Part shown: piece by piece, positions 11,123 through 23,591 of the stretch
How positions within the stretch are numbered: position 1 is the stretch's first letter
Layout of the letters: every line of letters begins with the position of its first letter
Assembly (NCBI GenBank): GCA_015501595.1
Contig: JADNRX010000042.1
Location: 124,001 to 188,000, forward strand
Direction of reading: 5' to 3'
From: Hymenopellis radicata
Taxonomy: Eukaryota > Basidiomycota > Agaricomycetes > Agaricales > Physalacriaceae
DNA: 64,000 bases
Program-made: the position numbers and the translations under genes
Notes under the pieces: model-generated
Databases searched by the model: none
Told to the model about the DNA's origin: nothing
What the model saw: only the letters and a program-made list of their open reading frames with translations

Positions 11123-12512
11123 ATGCGCTTCATACACCTCCTCGTTCTCGTCTCAGTCTTTCGTCTTACCGCCGCTCTTAACGGAGAGCGCGGTGACACT
11201 GGCGCTAGCGGAATTCCGAGCGTTGAACACGCCAAGAACCCCGCATGTGTTCCTTGGTATGGTATACGCGACGCGATCATGGGCGGGATATTCCAGGGTA
11301 CGTGTTTGGAAGCTGTGCGAGTCAGAAGTTGAAGTTCAGGTTTACTACAGGTCGCTGTAACGACTTGTCTCGTGCCGCCATCCGCCTGTCATTCCATGAT
11401 GCAGGTTAGTAGTCTTCGATATTCGATATCCATTAATCTAACCTTCGTCCCAGCCCCGTTCTCTCTTGCCCTTCAAGCCGCTGGCCAGCCGAACGGGGCC
11501 GCAGATGGGTCCATCATCTTCCACCCAGACGAGGTTCAACGCCCCGCTAACGACGGACTCCAGACCATCGCCGGCATTCTTCAACCTCTTCCAGAGCAGT
11601 TCAATGTCTCTGCAGGAGATATCGTCGCTGTAAGCATTCCACAGTCCTGACGAATTGTTAATCAAGTGATTCCGTTCAATAGGTCGCTGGGGCTTTAGGC
11701 GTTGTCAGTGCCAGACTCCTCCGTGCTCATACAATTCTGAATTCATCGTTTAACAGTTATCCTGCCCGGGAGGCCCAGTCATCCGGACCTACGTAGGACG
11801 TTCTGGACCTCCGCCCGTCAACCCCGATGGACTCCTTCCAGACACGAACAGCCCCGTCGAGGTCCTTTTAGCGCGCTTTGCGGATATGGGCTTCGCGCCG
11901 CGGGAGCTCATGGCGCTGATTGGGTCGCATACCACCGGGCGCCAACGTTTCGTCGATGTCGCTGAAGCCGGGGAGCCATTCGATTCAACCATTGATGTTT
12001 GGGATGTGCGATTCTGTACGACTTTGTCATTCAAATGAAGTGTCGACAATTGACTGATAAATTCTCTTTAGATACCGAAACACAAAACAATTTCACGGAT
12101 TCGGCAGGTGCGTGTACTGGCAGAGACGAATGTCCCATATCGTGCTAATTTGGTTCCAGCTCCTACTTTCCATCTGCCTAGTGATCGCGCCTTTTCCCAT
12201 CATCCGTTGACGCAGCCGGATTATAATCGCTTTGTGGGATTCAAGAGGCAGGACAACTGGTAAGCTAAGGCCTTGCATGACTGGCCACTACTAACGCGTT
12301 CATTCAGGGCACAGGAGTACGCTGACGCACACGCTAAAATGAGTCTTGTAGGGCAGAGCAAGGCGGCTTTGACGGAGTGTACGGAGATTCTTCCTGCAGA
12401 GATCGATTTAGAGAATCTCATTGTGGCTGGAGACAACAGTGCGGACCCGGCTGTCGATCCAGTTAAGCTGGAGGCGGCCATTCAGAGCCAGAGGTCCATT
12501 TGGCTGGTTTGA
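11123..12512 (+). CDS. Secreted class II haem peroxidase (plant/fungal superfamily)
   Basis: Secreted haem peroxidase oxidising substrates with H2O2. About eight exons join in frame; the first are 11123-11297, 11351-11404 and 11454-11629, and the stop is at 12512. Residues 1-18 form a signal peptide. The distal haem motif is RAAIRLSFHDA (distal Arg and His). The Ca/haem region is GAADGSIIF, then GDIVAVAGALGVLSCPGGP. The proximal His lies in LMALIGSHTTGRQRF. Later parts include FYTETQNNF, FHLPSDRAFSHHPLT and a C-terminal helix region (NWAQEYADAHAKMSLVGQ). The length, about 345 residues, fits class II peroxidases. I could not confirm the three acidic residues of a Mn-binding site or the exposed Trp of lignin peroxidase, so ligninolytic activity is not claimed; a generic class II enzyme is most likely. 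Confidence 0.88.
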
Positions 12513-13512
12513 TGCTCTACGGGCCCACGGTTGTACGTAGATTAGAGACTCCCTTGTCCTTTCCTTGAATCGATGGTCATATTGTTGCTTTGTATCTGAC
12601 GGACTCTTCAACTACGGCCGTAGTTGTTCTGTTAACGGAAGATTGTTGATCGAATCCACAACGAGGAGTATCGTTGATCTCCTGCCTCGAGTATTGCTAC
12701 TATTTCTCATAATGCGTACATAAAAGTTAAATGTATCGTATTTTACAGCCTCGGCAATTACTGACAGATTACCAGGGGACCGTTTTCCTGATGTCAGGCT
12801 GTTTCCTGCTTGAGATCCGGGCAGGACAACTAAGTTTGCAAGTAGAATGTCTGGCAGATCCTGTATACTTTGGGAGTAAAGGCTTCTCGTTCAACATACT
12901 TCAACTTACTTGTCAAGCGAGTTCAGAATTGCCAACCAGTCACGAGATCACGATCGCGTTTGTGTGTACATGTTTGTTCATGCTCTTACTATTAACGACC
13001 AACATCACTGTTGCGTAGCTTCAAAGGAACCGTCTTTGACATACAAAACAGCGGCCAATTTTTAGTCGTTGAGGGTTTTGTGCGTACCGTTCTCAGCGAT
13101 AGTATACTCACACCGACTCTATCCCAGGAACGGCCACGATCATGCTTGGCGCAGACTCTATGCAGGACCACCGGTATCATTTGAACTTTCCCACCAAACC
13201 CGACGTCAATTGATATGGTGGGTGCTACATGGCTCCAGCCTTGATAGTCTGCTGACGTTTTCTTGACATCTCATCAAGAATTCCTTGATGTGTGCTGGCA
13301 AGTCACTTCAATTAGGCGGGCTGCTGGGAAAATTCTCCGTGTACGCTACCCGGGCTCACCTTCTGAATGTCTGCGCCGTCTGATAACGGGGGAGGAGTCT
13401 CGCTTGACGATAAGGACCTGTATCTTGCAGCGGATGCGACGTCTTGGGTTCATACTCAGCGCCTGGTTAAAATGGAGGTCGTCAGTTAAACATGCAGACC
13501 TAGGTCTTTGCC
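12513..13512. other. No supported gene
   Basis: Intergenic DNA between the peroxidase and the permease. The longest frames show no motif or splice structure. Confidence 0.5.
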
Positions 13513-16182
13513 ATGGACTCCTCCTACGAGAAGAAGGCTGCCGTGACGACAGATACTGTCAGTTCGCACAGTGATCATACTGCTGTGACTGCACCGCGGA
13601 AGAAGATCGCTTTCTATGATCCCTCGAAGGAGACCAAATGGACTCGCGCTGGACTGTCCTTGGAGAGTTTCAAGCGCGCGCCTGGTCCCACTGGGTACGC
13701 ACTCCTTGTCTTTTACTGTTCCTCACTCATAGTGCGTGGGATGGCAGAGAGCAGGTCATTGCCGGTCATGCCAACCTGGATGATATCGAGGGCGACATGC
13801 CCGTCCTTCAGCCCAAGATGAAAAGCCGACATCTCAACATGATTGCCGTCGGTTAGCATCACGTTTGATATTCACCGTATTTAATTGAGATTCATTTTAT
13901 TGCAGGTGGAAGTATTGGCACAGGTCTCTTCGTCGGTTCTGGCTCGGCTCTTCACAATGGAGGTCCTGCAGGAGTTCTCATCGCATGGATACTTACAGGC
14001 GCTATGTTGATCAACGTCACTCAAGTAAGTCTTCCTCCCACTGTCGCGTGTGAATGCTCATCTGGACGCGTGTCAGGCCCTTGGAGAAATGTCTATTCTA
14101 TATCCCGTCTCTGGTGGCTTCTACACCCTAGCGATACGCTTTCTGGATCCCTCATTCGCCTTCGCCATGGGCTGGAATTACGTCTTCCAATGGGCAGTCG
14201 TGCTTCCTCTGGAGATAACGGTCGCGGTAACAACAGTACAATATTGGACTAACGATGATGTCCCAGTGGCGGTATGGGTGACGATCTTCTGGCTGGTCAT
14301 TAGTAAGGAACTGCCTGTTCGTTAGGGGGATTTACTCAACTTTGCTCTAGTTCTCGCGAGCGTATTTGGTACACTTGGCTTCGCCGAAGAGGAGTTCTGG
14401 TCCTCATGTCTTAAGCTACTCGTTGTGCTGATGTTCATCTTCGTCGGCATGTGAGCTACTCACTACATGTTGCTTCGGTCTCAAAGCTCACTTTTGTTGC
14501 AGAATCTGTTGTGCTGGAGGGGGTCCTAGCAGCGGCGAATATGGCACTTATGTCGGAGGCAAGTATTGGAGTGATCCTGGCGCGTTCGCCAATGGCTTTA
14601 AGGGCGTCTGTGCCGTGTTCGTCACTGGTATGTAAAGAGCATCCTCTCGTAGTTTCATACTGAATCCACTATACAGCTGCCTTTTCCTTCGGTTTGTGGA
14701 TTCTCCATTGAGCATTCGCGTACTGATCCTACGCAGCTGGTACCGAACTTGTTGGTCTCGCTGCTAGTGAGACGCCTAATCCAAGGGCCGTCATGCCCGT
14801 AAGTGGCGGTATCTTCATACAATGATTAGAATCTAACACCGACATTGACATCCAGGTGCCGTCAAGGGCACCTTCTGGCGTATTGTAAGCCAGTCTATGC
14901 TCGACTTCCTAAACTTACTTTTGTTAACCAGACCATCATCTACGTGACCTCTCTGACAATCATCGGGCTCCTCCTCTCCTACGACGAGCCGCGTCTCATT
15001 GGTGGCAGCGGCTCATCGGCGTCACCCTTTGTCATCGTTCTATCGCATGCGAACATCAGTGGACTGGACCGTATGTACCAGACTTTCTCTACCTGACAAC
15101 CTTTCATGGAACACCATGTAGACTTGGTGAACGCCACGATCTGTATATCGGTTCTGTCCATCGGCTTGTCCTGCGTATACGCCGGCTCCCGAACATTGAC
15201 CGCATTGGCAGAGACCGGTTTCGCCCCCAAGGTCTTCACCTATGGTATATTTCTCCAGTCCGATTTCACTTTCTAGTCTGATTGATGTCCATCATCATAG
15301 TCGACAAGTCTAGTCGTCCCGTGTTCTCCGTCGCCGCCATTCTCATCTTCGGACCGATCGCCTACGTCAATTGCTCCGATGATGGTGATACCGTCTGTAA
15401 GTTACCTGATATCTGCACATCCCCAGGTCTAAGTCAGGTTCCTAGTCAAATGGCTTCTCGCACTCTCTGGATTGTCAACCATCTTCACATGGATGGCGAT
15501 CTGCCTCTGCCAGTCAGTCTCGTCCCGACTTTGTACCATCTTCAACTCATGACCTTTCTATCAAAGTATTCGATTCCGTGCGGCCTGGAAAGCCCAAGGC
15601 CACTCTCTTGAGGAACTCCCCTTCAAAGCCCTCGGAGGAGTGTGGGGCTCGTGGTTCGGTGTGATCTTGAACGGCCTCGTCCTCATAGCCCAATTCTACG
15701 TGGTACTTCGCTTCCATTTCCCATCATTGCGCAGCTAGCTCAGTGTCCCGTACCCTAGGCCGTCTTTCCAGTCGGTGAATCCGTCAGCGGTAGAGCCGCC
15801 GCAGACTCTTTCTTCTGTAAGTGGACCAGCATCCAGTGATTGGTGTATCTGTACTGAGACGATGTTCACAGCTGCGTATCTTGCTGCGCCAATCATGATC
15901 GCATTCTATATCGTCGGCTACGTATGGAAACGCCAGCTTCCAAAACGCGCCAATGAAATCGATTTAGACGTAAGCTTAACCTGTGCCACATTCTTTGACC
16001 CTTTGTCTCACCCACACGCAAGTCTGGTCGCAAGTCCTGGTTGACGGTGGAAGATATGAGAGCAGTAAGCCATACTACCAAGTCCCTTGGACGAATTTTC
16101 ATCATAGACTCCACAGTATCGTGCCGAACGCAAAAACGCGCCCTTGTATATCAGGATCTACCGCATCCTGTTTTCCAATTAA
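13513..16182 (+). CDS. Amino-acid permease (AAT/YAT family)
   Basis: Plasma-membrane proton-coupled amino-acid importer (APC superfamily, yeast Gap1/Dip5 relatives). About 16 short exons join to a ~560-residue protein. The N-terminal cytosolic tail (MDSSYEKK..) is followed by [15 protein letters not shown] [19 protein letters not shown], the TM1 signature [12 protein letters not shown], then [17 protein letters not shown] and [20 protein letters not shown]. Next are [51 protein letters not shown] and [16 protein letters not shown]. The cytosolic tail is [14 protein letters not shown], stop 16180-16182. One junction is faulty: at the intron 14799-14855 the exon ends PRAVMP with no base left over, while the next exon needs one extra base to read [10 protein letters not shown]. 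Either a G was lost before GTAAGT, or a downstream acceptor (GTCAAG|GGC) is used with loss of four residues. Substrate is unknown. Confidence 0.85.
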
Positions 16183-16346
16183 TACTGTATAGCATGAAGA
16201 CCCATAACTTTAGTCCGTACACCATGGCAAAAGTAACGGTATAATAGCGCTGAACGAAAAAAGCAAAAAGAGCGCCGTAAGCAAACGAGGGTCAAGCAAA
16301 TAAGGAGGTAGCTAAAATACAACATGACAGCGACAGGGGATACACA

Positions 16347-18815
16347 TCAAGGTCCAGATGGCGGCCTACGATTAGGCCGTAAAGGAGACGCCTTTTTCGG
16401 CGCAGGTCCAGTCTGGCGAGGCTGGTTAAGGAAATCGGCCGCGTTCTGGGTGACGGCACTGCGTGGAGGGTCGCTAGAGCTATTGATGGTATCGCTACCA
16501 CTACCAGTGATGTCGCTCTGCGAGGTGCCTGGCCGCCGCGACATGTTTTCCTCGGCGTTCGCATACCGCGGGGGCAGTTCGACGACCTCAGTGCCGTCTT
16601 GGTGATAGACGGTAACCGGTGCTCGTCCACCATCGTGATGAACTACGTACACCGATCCCCGCCCGGCCGTAGGGCTGGTTGAACCACCGCCCATGTCATT
16701 CGGGGTGAGCGAAGGTGCATCCCCAGGCATACGGAAAGGCTCGACATGATACTGATGCGACATCGAGGTGGCATTGCTACTCAGGGATTCCATCGGCATT
16801 CTCGGGGTATGTCCGAACGAGTTGTTTGAGTGGAAGTGATCCATGCTGGAGCTCTGGGATAAGCGCGAGTGTTCGCGTCGTCTGAAGATGAACCAGGCCA
16901 CTGCAATCCCGAGGAGAGCGCCTGCGGTTGCACCTCCCAAACCTATCCCGGCTGCGGCTCCGGACGATACACCCGATGAGCTGCGGACATTCATTAGCTT
17001 GTGACGCGTAAGGAGAGAAACTCCGAAACATACCACATCGGGGGTATCAGATTTTCTGGGCTGAGAAAGTAGTTAGAAAAATCTGATTTTATGTGCCCAG
17101 AAAAGCCAATTTTCTCGGAATCAATCCCGTCTTGGAAAGTTTGCTTTTTCCATCTGAGAAATGATCTTGGGAAACTCGATTTTCTCAGAAACTTCCCAAT
17201 CTGGGAAAGTCGGATTTTCTCAGCGCAGACGGCATCTGAGAAAGGCCGCTTTTCTTGTCGGTTTTCTCAGTAGGGAAACCCTGATTTTCCGAGATGACAA
17301 AGGCTCTTGCATGCCTTTCTCAGCTAGGAAAACAGTTCAAAGGCTTGCAAGAGCCTTTGTCATCTCGGAAAATCAGGGTTTCCCTACTGAGAAAACCGAC
17401 AAGAAAAGCGGCCTTTCTCAGATGCCGTCTGCGCTGAGAAAATCCGACTTTCCCAGATTGGGAAGTTTCTGAGAAAATTGAGTTTCCCACGATCATTTCT
17501 CAGACGGAAAAAGCAAACTTTCCAAGACGGGATTGATTCCGAGAAAATTGGCTTTTCTGGGCATACAAAATCAGATTTTTCTAACTACTTTCTCAGCCCA
17601 GAAAATTCGATACCCCCGATGTGTACGCAGGAATGTCACCCAGAGCAAGACACCCAGTAGGTCCGTTCCCGCCGCTATGTAAAGGACCGTAGGACCATCG
17701 ATTAAACTCTGAGTCCACCACACTGATAAAGAAGGGGGATGCCCAGGAGAGGTCAACTGTCCAGTTAACAGTCGACATATCATTCATGGTAATGTTAAGG
17801 GGCGGATGGGACGAAGGCGCGATCTAAAAGACGCGATTTCAGAAAATGGCGGAGCTTCCTGCAAGGGCGGACGTACTGTCAGAATATAGGGTGGGGTACC
17901 GTTTTTCGGTGTTATGGCGATGTCGGTACACTTGTCGCTGGTTAGTATGGGCTAGAAGTAGAGGATCAGGGAACACGTACCTGATTGACCCAGCCATACA
18001 TACTGAGTGGTCCATCTTCAACCTGCGCATCAATGTCCAGGGGACCGAGGGGGAAAGACGCGTTGGCACATGTCGGCTCGTTGACGGTGGTATTCGCGAT
18101 CATGGTATACATCGCCTGGCATCCACCGGTATATCCATTTTTGTCAAACTACGAGTAGAGGATCAGGCGGAGACGGAGAAAAGTTGGATGCTGCTGCTGA
18201 CCATGCACATCTGATACTGCACAACGGATGTTAGTAGGTAGAATCCGATAGTGCCGCACGCTTACAATAGTGCCCGGACCAAAGGGAACTTGCCAATCCT
18301 GGAGCAGAATGGATGTTTGACATTTCAGAAAACGGGATGGGACTTACGAAAGACAATGAGCTCCCGGCCTCGACGATGAATGGAAAGACAAAAGCACTTC
18401 AAGAGTGAGTCGACGCGTGTAACAGATGGGACGCGACGGACATACGAGGTATATATTTGGAGAAAGTAAGGAGCGGAAGGGTTGGGACTGTTGCGAGGAT
18501 AAGATGACGGCATTCAAATTACCAGAGGTGGTATACCCTGTAGAACCGGAGGTTCTCTCCCAACTAATGTTAATGGTTTCGCATTGGGCTGTGCAGGCGT
18601 TAGGATTTACAAGAGGGATTAAAGGTGTCGCGCACATGTTACTGGAACTGGGACCGTCTGTGAATTCGGGACGTAGTCGAAGAAGAATGACTAGAGGCGT
18701 GATGAGAAAGCCGAATCCGATATGTTTTCCGCAAAACACATACCTGGTCCATGAAGGCGGACGAGGCCACGGCGACCGACGCAAGACAGAGCCATATCAA
18801 TTCGTAAATCAGCAT
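16347..18815 (-). CDS. Single-pass membrane glycoprotein, Agaricomycete family of unknown function
   Basis: Type I membrane protein at the cell surface. The start at 18815 opens a signal peptide (MLIYELIWLCLASVAVASSA). Exons then give FDYVPNSQTVPVPVTSQCE, TINISWERTSGSTG, PNPSAPYFLQIYTS, AFVFPFIVEAGSSLSFDW and a QMCM / GGCQAMYTM cysteine region. A second similar ectodomain follows: FPLGPLDIDAQVEDGPLSMY, CTDIAITPKNGTPPYIL, TVNWTVDLSWASPFFISV, WSYGPLHSGGNGPTGC. N-glycosylation sequons are frequent. The last exon encodes a glycine/alanine-rich TM helix (GIGLGGATAGALLGIAVAWF), basic stop-transfer FRRR, and a ~170-residue disordered Ser/Pro-rich cytosolic tail ending at 16347. Such two-sandwich TM proteins are common in mushrooms with no assigned role. 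The intron 16981-17626 contains a 590-bp fold-back element; without it the intron would be 53 nt. Confidence 0.8.
17034..17623. mobile_element. 590-bp fold-back (palindromic) MITE inserted in an intron
   Basis: The element is almost a perfect palindrome. The arms of about 285 bp meet near 17,328 with a ~20-nt loop (around CTCAGCTAGGAAAACAG). Ends are CACATCGGGGGTATC and its complement. Internally it repeats TTTCTCAG / GGGAAA-type motifs. It is flanked by a 3-bp direct repeat (TAC on plus, 17031-17033 and 17624-17626; GTA on the gene strand). The CACA.. ends and 3-bp duplication resemble CACTA-type (CMC) or Harbinger-type DNA transposons; no transposase is present. It sits exactly at the 5' splice site of a host intron. 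Confidence 0.85.
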
Positions 18816-19419
18816 AAGTATTCAAGCTTAAGACTGTCGTGGCGAACTCGGTCTGCAGCCAGATAAGAATCGGGGAGGGGATACCCAAGGTGTATAAACC
18901 ACGTACCTTGCACCTAATATTCCGCCCAGACAAGAAGCAAGTGACAGCGAAGAGACGCAGACAGAGGCGCTTTAGCAGCGCTTGACAGCCGCTGTACAAC
19001 GTGAGGGGAAGAGGTAAGGGAAGCTCGGCAACAAATTGAAAATAATCAAATTTGGCTCAGGGTCCGGATCATCACCTAAAATGGGCCCGGCTGTTGCCGG
19101 CTGGACCGACGGAAAGGGGCAGACCCTGATTGACAACACGTTCAACAGCGCTCTGAAGCAAAAGGGAGCGTGAGTTACATGCAAGCTGTGAAAGAAACAA
19201 CAGAAACCACAGGAAGTGGATCATGCTCGCAGGATTATAGATAACAGGTCGAGCATAATACTGAACTGTTCTGGCTCGTTACGATGGAAGGCGAGGCTAA
19301 GACTCAGAGGAACATACTAGCTTAAAACTCTTCAGCGCAGAATCGCATTGTGGATGAACGGACAAAGTCATCGTAATCATGGGTCTCGCGCGCTAATCAA
19401 GGACGGCGCTGCCGTCAGC
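18816..19419. other. No supported gene
   Basis: Likely promoter and spacer of the membrane glycoprotein gene; no coding exon recognised. Confidence 0.45.
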
Positions 19420-19745
19420 GTCTCCAAGCGGTCTACATGGACGCCGTCGAGTGTAGGAAAACGCCAAGGGGACAATGTGGCAGGCTCCGAGCGACGTGAT
19501 TTCCTTGGAGATCAGATGTATCAGCGCTTCTAGCGCTAGAGTTAGAAACGCGGCGGCGATACTCCCTGGGCGGAAGAGCAACTGAAGCAATGGAAGGCTG
19601 GAGACAGGAGAAGAATGCGGGTACTGTGGAGCGAGAGAGGCAGGGATTTGGTGAGTCGGAGAATGTTGAGATGGGTAAGCAGAGGAAGTCGCTTGAGGAT
19701 AGCACCCAACTGCGTGACGTCCTCCATACCGTATGTAAGGACCGA
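19420..19745 (-). pseudogene. Remnant of an F-box/LRR-like gene
   Basis: A ~325-bp segment is clearly homologous to the middle of the F-box/LRR-like gene at 29776-31402. In one frame it reads LPLLQLLFRPGSIAAAFL (compare LPSLRSLLCPGSIAAAFL in the intact gene). In another it reads LGAILKRLPLLTHLNI (compare LGAVLKQLPLLTHLSI). The homologous pieces fall in different frames, so indels have broken it. No F-box region remains. It lies upstream of, and divergent from, the DUF6535 pseudogene, the same arrangement as the intact pair at 29.8-35.8 kb. Confidence 0.8.
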
Positions 19746-20279
19746 CGCGTGCTCGGTTGGTTGTGCTGCTTGAAGTAAGCAATACGATCACCGAAATTGG
19801 CGCTTGACACGCCGTGTCCAATAATGATAAGACGGTTGCGCGCTCAATCATGCCTAAAGGAAAGGTACAGCAACCGCAAATTGTGTTCCATGTGTGGCGT
19901 GATCACATGAGGAATTGATGGGAGGCGGTAGCGTGAGAAATAATGGCTCTTGCCTTTCGCCATCACGATCATCCCTTTTCGATGGTGGGGCATCACTCTG
20001 AAGTTAAGTACTACTACCCGTTTACATGCTTTTGGAAGCTTCCTGCAAATCCCAATCTCGGAAAGTCTACACTGCACTAATTTCCTAGACCCAAAACAAG
20101 GCATCCTTGTTTCTGCTTCAAGAACAAGGGCAGCGCATGCTTACAAACTTCGTATGTCTCACCGTTGTACTACTCCAGGAAACTGCATTCAACATATCCC
20201 AGCAGGGAACAATGTGGATCTCGGCAAATATAAAATGCAGAAATCGTGAGAAATCCGGCATCTGTATCCTTCCTTCGTT
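19746..20279. other. Spacer before the DUF6535 pseudogene
   Basis: No gene recognised. This is probably the decayed promoter interval of the divergent LRR/DUF6535 pair. Confidence 0.4.
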
Positions 20280-23200
20280 ATGTCATCTGAATCGCCTACC
20301 GCCGCGTCTGGTTCTACGCCACGTCCCCCAGCCGTTGCTTCCCGTCATTCTCTTACTGATACGTCGCGCCAATCCGTCGGCTCCGAGACGTGCATCGGCT
20401 CGGATCTCGGCGAAGACATTGAAGAGATCGAAGCTGTAATACAAGCCATCCAGGCGTCGGACATACCGGTATCTTACGCGGTGAATACCAAAAAGAAACG
20501 TCGCAAGGTCTTTTCCGTGAAGCTGTCGCAAGCCCATGCGCAGAAAGGTTAGTATCTTCTCCTTCTCGAAGTCGACCCATGTTAATTTGCGCCACACATG
20601 TGTAGCGAACGACCCATTTGATTATAAACACAAATTTACTGAGGATGCGCCTTTCCAAGAGATGGGCGAGATGGCGAGGGTCTGGAAGATGTTTCTGGAA
20701 GAGTATATGAAGTATGACACGGAAATGGTGGAAGACTGGCGCGACGGTCTAGATGTCCTACTTGTTTTCGTACGTCAGATTCCCTCTTTCCGCTCCTTCC
20801 AACTCATGAAGCTAACGCCTTCTGGCCGGGCTCTTCTCCGCTGTCGTGACCACCTTCGTCGCGCAAACCTCCCAGAGCCTCCAGGCTGACATGCCAATGG
20901 TCATGGCGAGCATCATGACGGAGATGCTTGAGACTCAGCGCGCCTTCTTCCTCCATGAGCCAGTCCAAAACGTAACTCGTTCGGCTTTGACGATCAATTC
21001 CGTCGCTCGTCCGTCCCTTACTGACCGGTGTGTCAACGGGATGTGGTTTACTAGCCTCGCGCTAAGCTTGACGACGGCGCTGTTTGCTGTTCTTACGAAG
21101 CAATGGATCCATCAGTACATGGCTGTGCCGTCCGGCACTCCGAGAGGGCGTAGTCGAATTCGACAATACAGATTCGACAGTCTGACCAACTGGCATGTTC
21201 CCGTAATTATCGGATTGCTGCCTGTACTGATGCACCTTGCCTCGGTGTATTCTTTGGTGGTCTTGTTCTCTATTTACTTTCCCTCGACATTTCTATGGCC
21301 GTGGTCGTCGGCGCCATTGCATTCTTTGCTTTCGTCGCGTACTTTGGTACTACGTTCCTCCCCACCTTCAAACCCGATTGTCCGTATAAGACACCATTGA
21401 CTATATATTCCTATGCTACATTCGGCCACCTTCGTCTTGCGTCTCGTTCTGCCCTCCGCAGAGTCCGCCAAGTCTTCAAGGGATGGTGCCTCTATTTTAG
21501 TAGAACTCCATCCCCTGCTCCTACCGAGACTTCTATGGTGCAAAATTCAGAGAAGGTCTGCAATACCGGGGACATTACGAAGGTCATGTCACTCAGAGAA
21601 ATCGAGCGCGAGAGTGTGGAAGCAGAAGCAGAAGTAATTGACGCGCGCGCGCTTGCTTGGATCTTCGACATTTCGTCGAACTCCTCTGTTCAATCAGTCG
21701 TCCTGGAGGCTCTTGGCAATATCCCTCTGCGTACCGTCGACATTGTGAAGCGCAGATTCCCCGGTATACACGCAACCATGGAACACCTCCTGCGTACTCC
21801 AGAGTATAGGGAGACAAACGAGCAGACTGGGCCGGCATTTGATCGTCTCAGTAGAGCGCTTGTGCGCTTCCACGACACGGACAGAATTTTTTTACCCGAT
21901 CCAATTCCCGTCCATCACAACAGCTCACCCGCTGCTTATTCACTCTGTGATCTCCTTGACCAAGTCAATCCCGAAGATGCCGCATTATTCTTACGCAAGC
22001 AGCTCGATGGGACAGCCCAAGACAAGTTGGATGTATATCTATGGGCAAAGATCCTACAAAATGCGCTCAGTTTCGGTACCGAGTGGCTTGACGGTGGAGA
22101 TGACAAGTCCGTTGTTTGGCAAAGCCTCGTCAGCGATGTCATCGACAACCACGGTTGCATGATTCAGACCAACTGTGATGGCTCTCGTAAGGTGTTGGCC
22201 TCATTGCCTGTGCACCGTCATACGTTAGTCGAAAGTGTGCTGGGCCCGTTGAATTACGAGAACTTCACATTGGAACTGCTCGACTCCCCCGACTCGGAGA
22301 CCAATTTCCCCATTCTGTTTGGCGATGCCATTAAAAACTTCTTACATCCGTCCTTCTGTCAATTGCTCCGGCAAGCGTTATATCCGACGTACTGTTTGGG
22401 CGACGACTACAAGTCTCTTCCTGCCGATATACGGCTCAATCTTTCCCTCATTCAGTCGCCCTCTCTGCTGGCTACCAGTCAGTCTCGCGATGGTGAATGG
22501 CAAGCGACGATCCACCAGGTTCTTAGGGCAATCAAACAATACGTTGCCGTAGATCCTGAAGCCCATCCAGACCACGGCGGTAGTCTCCGCCGTCATCCAA
22601 TTGTCGTGAAAGCGACATTCGTGTCACTGAGTGCCGTGGTCGTCTCGGATATATTCTTAACCGAAGTGTTGACTTTTGCCGATAAACGTGATATCCTTCA
22701 TGTCGTTATCCGAACTCTGCTCTTAGACGGCCATCTGTGTCGTGATTTTACTGCACAGTTATCAACACCTCTGATCCACGAAATCTCGAGGATTGTGCTG
22801 CGTGACTTCCCGTCAGCACAAAGTCTCATCATGACGTCCGAGATTCTTGAATCCTTCGCACGCTCTCCGTCAACGTCCAATCGATTGGCTGTCGAGATCT
22901 ATCATGAGTTGTCTCGTATGGGCTGGCTTCGTCTAGTCGACATTGGGGCGTTATCGATAATAGATGGCGTGGGGAAGAGTCCCCGAGAGATTGTTTCCTA
23001 CTCGATCCTCGCTGCTGCCTACGTTGACGGATTACAGCCTTTGTCCACTGCGTCTCCTTCAACATATAGTACAACTGTGGACTATTTGAAGACAGTCCCC
23101 AATCTATGCATTCTGGGCATGATCCTTTTGGTGTCGGACAACAAACGCCAGGCCTCTCTCTGGAAGATCACATCGCAAGTCCAGTCCCGAGAACTTTGGA

Positions 23201-23591
23201 TAGCCTGCCTCGGTAATTTGCGAAGCTTCGTGGACTCTGCAACTGCACGGATGCTTCACCAAAGAATTAGACATGGGTATACTCGATGGCGGTCATTTCG
23301 GCCCTTGGAACTTGAGGGTGCAGTTTACCATGGAGGCTACGACGAACTTCCTTCCCTGATTGTACGATTATCGGGGCCAGAACCGCCGTACGAGATGGCC
23401 CGTGTCACTACGACGCACACAGCATTCCAGGTAAGTTTTGCTGTATGGTGGCCAAGTGTCACGGTGTGCGATGCTTATTGACTGCGACGCAGGAGAAGCA
23501 TTCGTCATCTTCCTTCTTTTTGTGGAAACGGCATACTGGGAAGTATACCTCAATGATCAATAACAGCACAGGAGGCCTCCAGATCAAATAA
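20280..23591 (+). pseudogene. DUF6535 membrane protein, decayed copy
   Basis: Paralogue of the gene at 32584-35772. Exon 1 (from ATG 20280) is disordered. Exon 2 starts at about 20607 with NDPFDYKHKF and ends WRDGLDVLLVF. The DUF6535 core reads AGLFSAVVTTFVAQ, CVNGMWFTSLALSLTTAL, KQWIHQYMAVPSGTPRGRSR and PVIIGLLPVLMHLA, i.e. several TM helices before a long C-terminal region to about 23591. Two lesions are visible. The intron before AGLFSA should end in AG at 20823-20824 but reads TG, and the nearest alternative AG leads to an early stop. At about 21240-21242 one base is missing (GCC TCG against GCC CTC in the paralogue pattern), after which the frame shifts and continues as GVFFGGLVLYLLSLDISMAV. 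The downstream ~700-codon frame remains open, so the decay looks recent, or one lesion is a sequencing error. Confidence 0.72.

Noticed and set aside
17034..17623. Several 60-100 codon ORFs rich in Phe/Ser/Lys
   Set aside because: They arise from the palindromic repeat and mirror each other on both strands; not genes.
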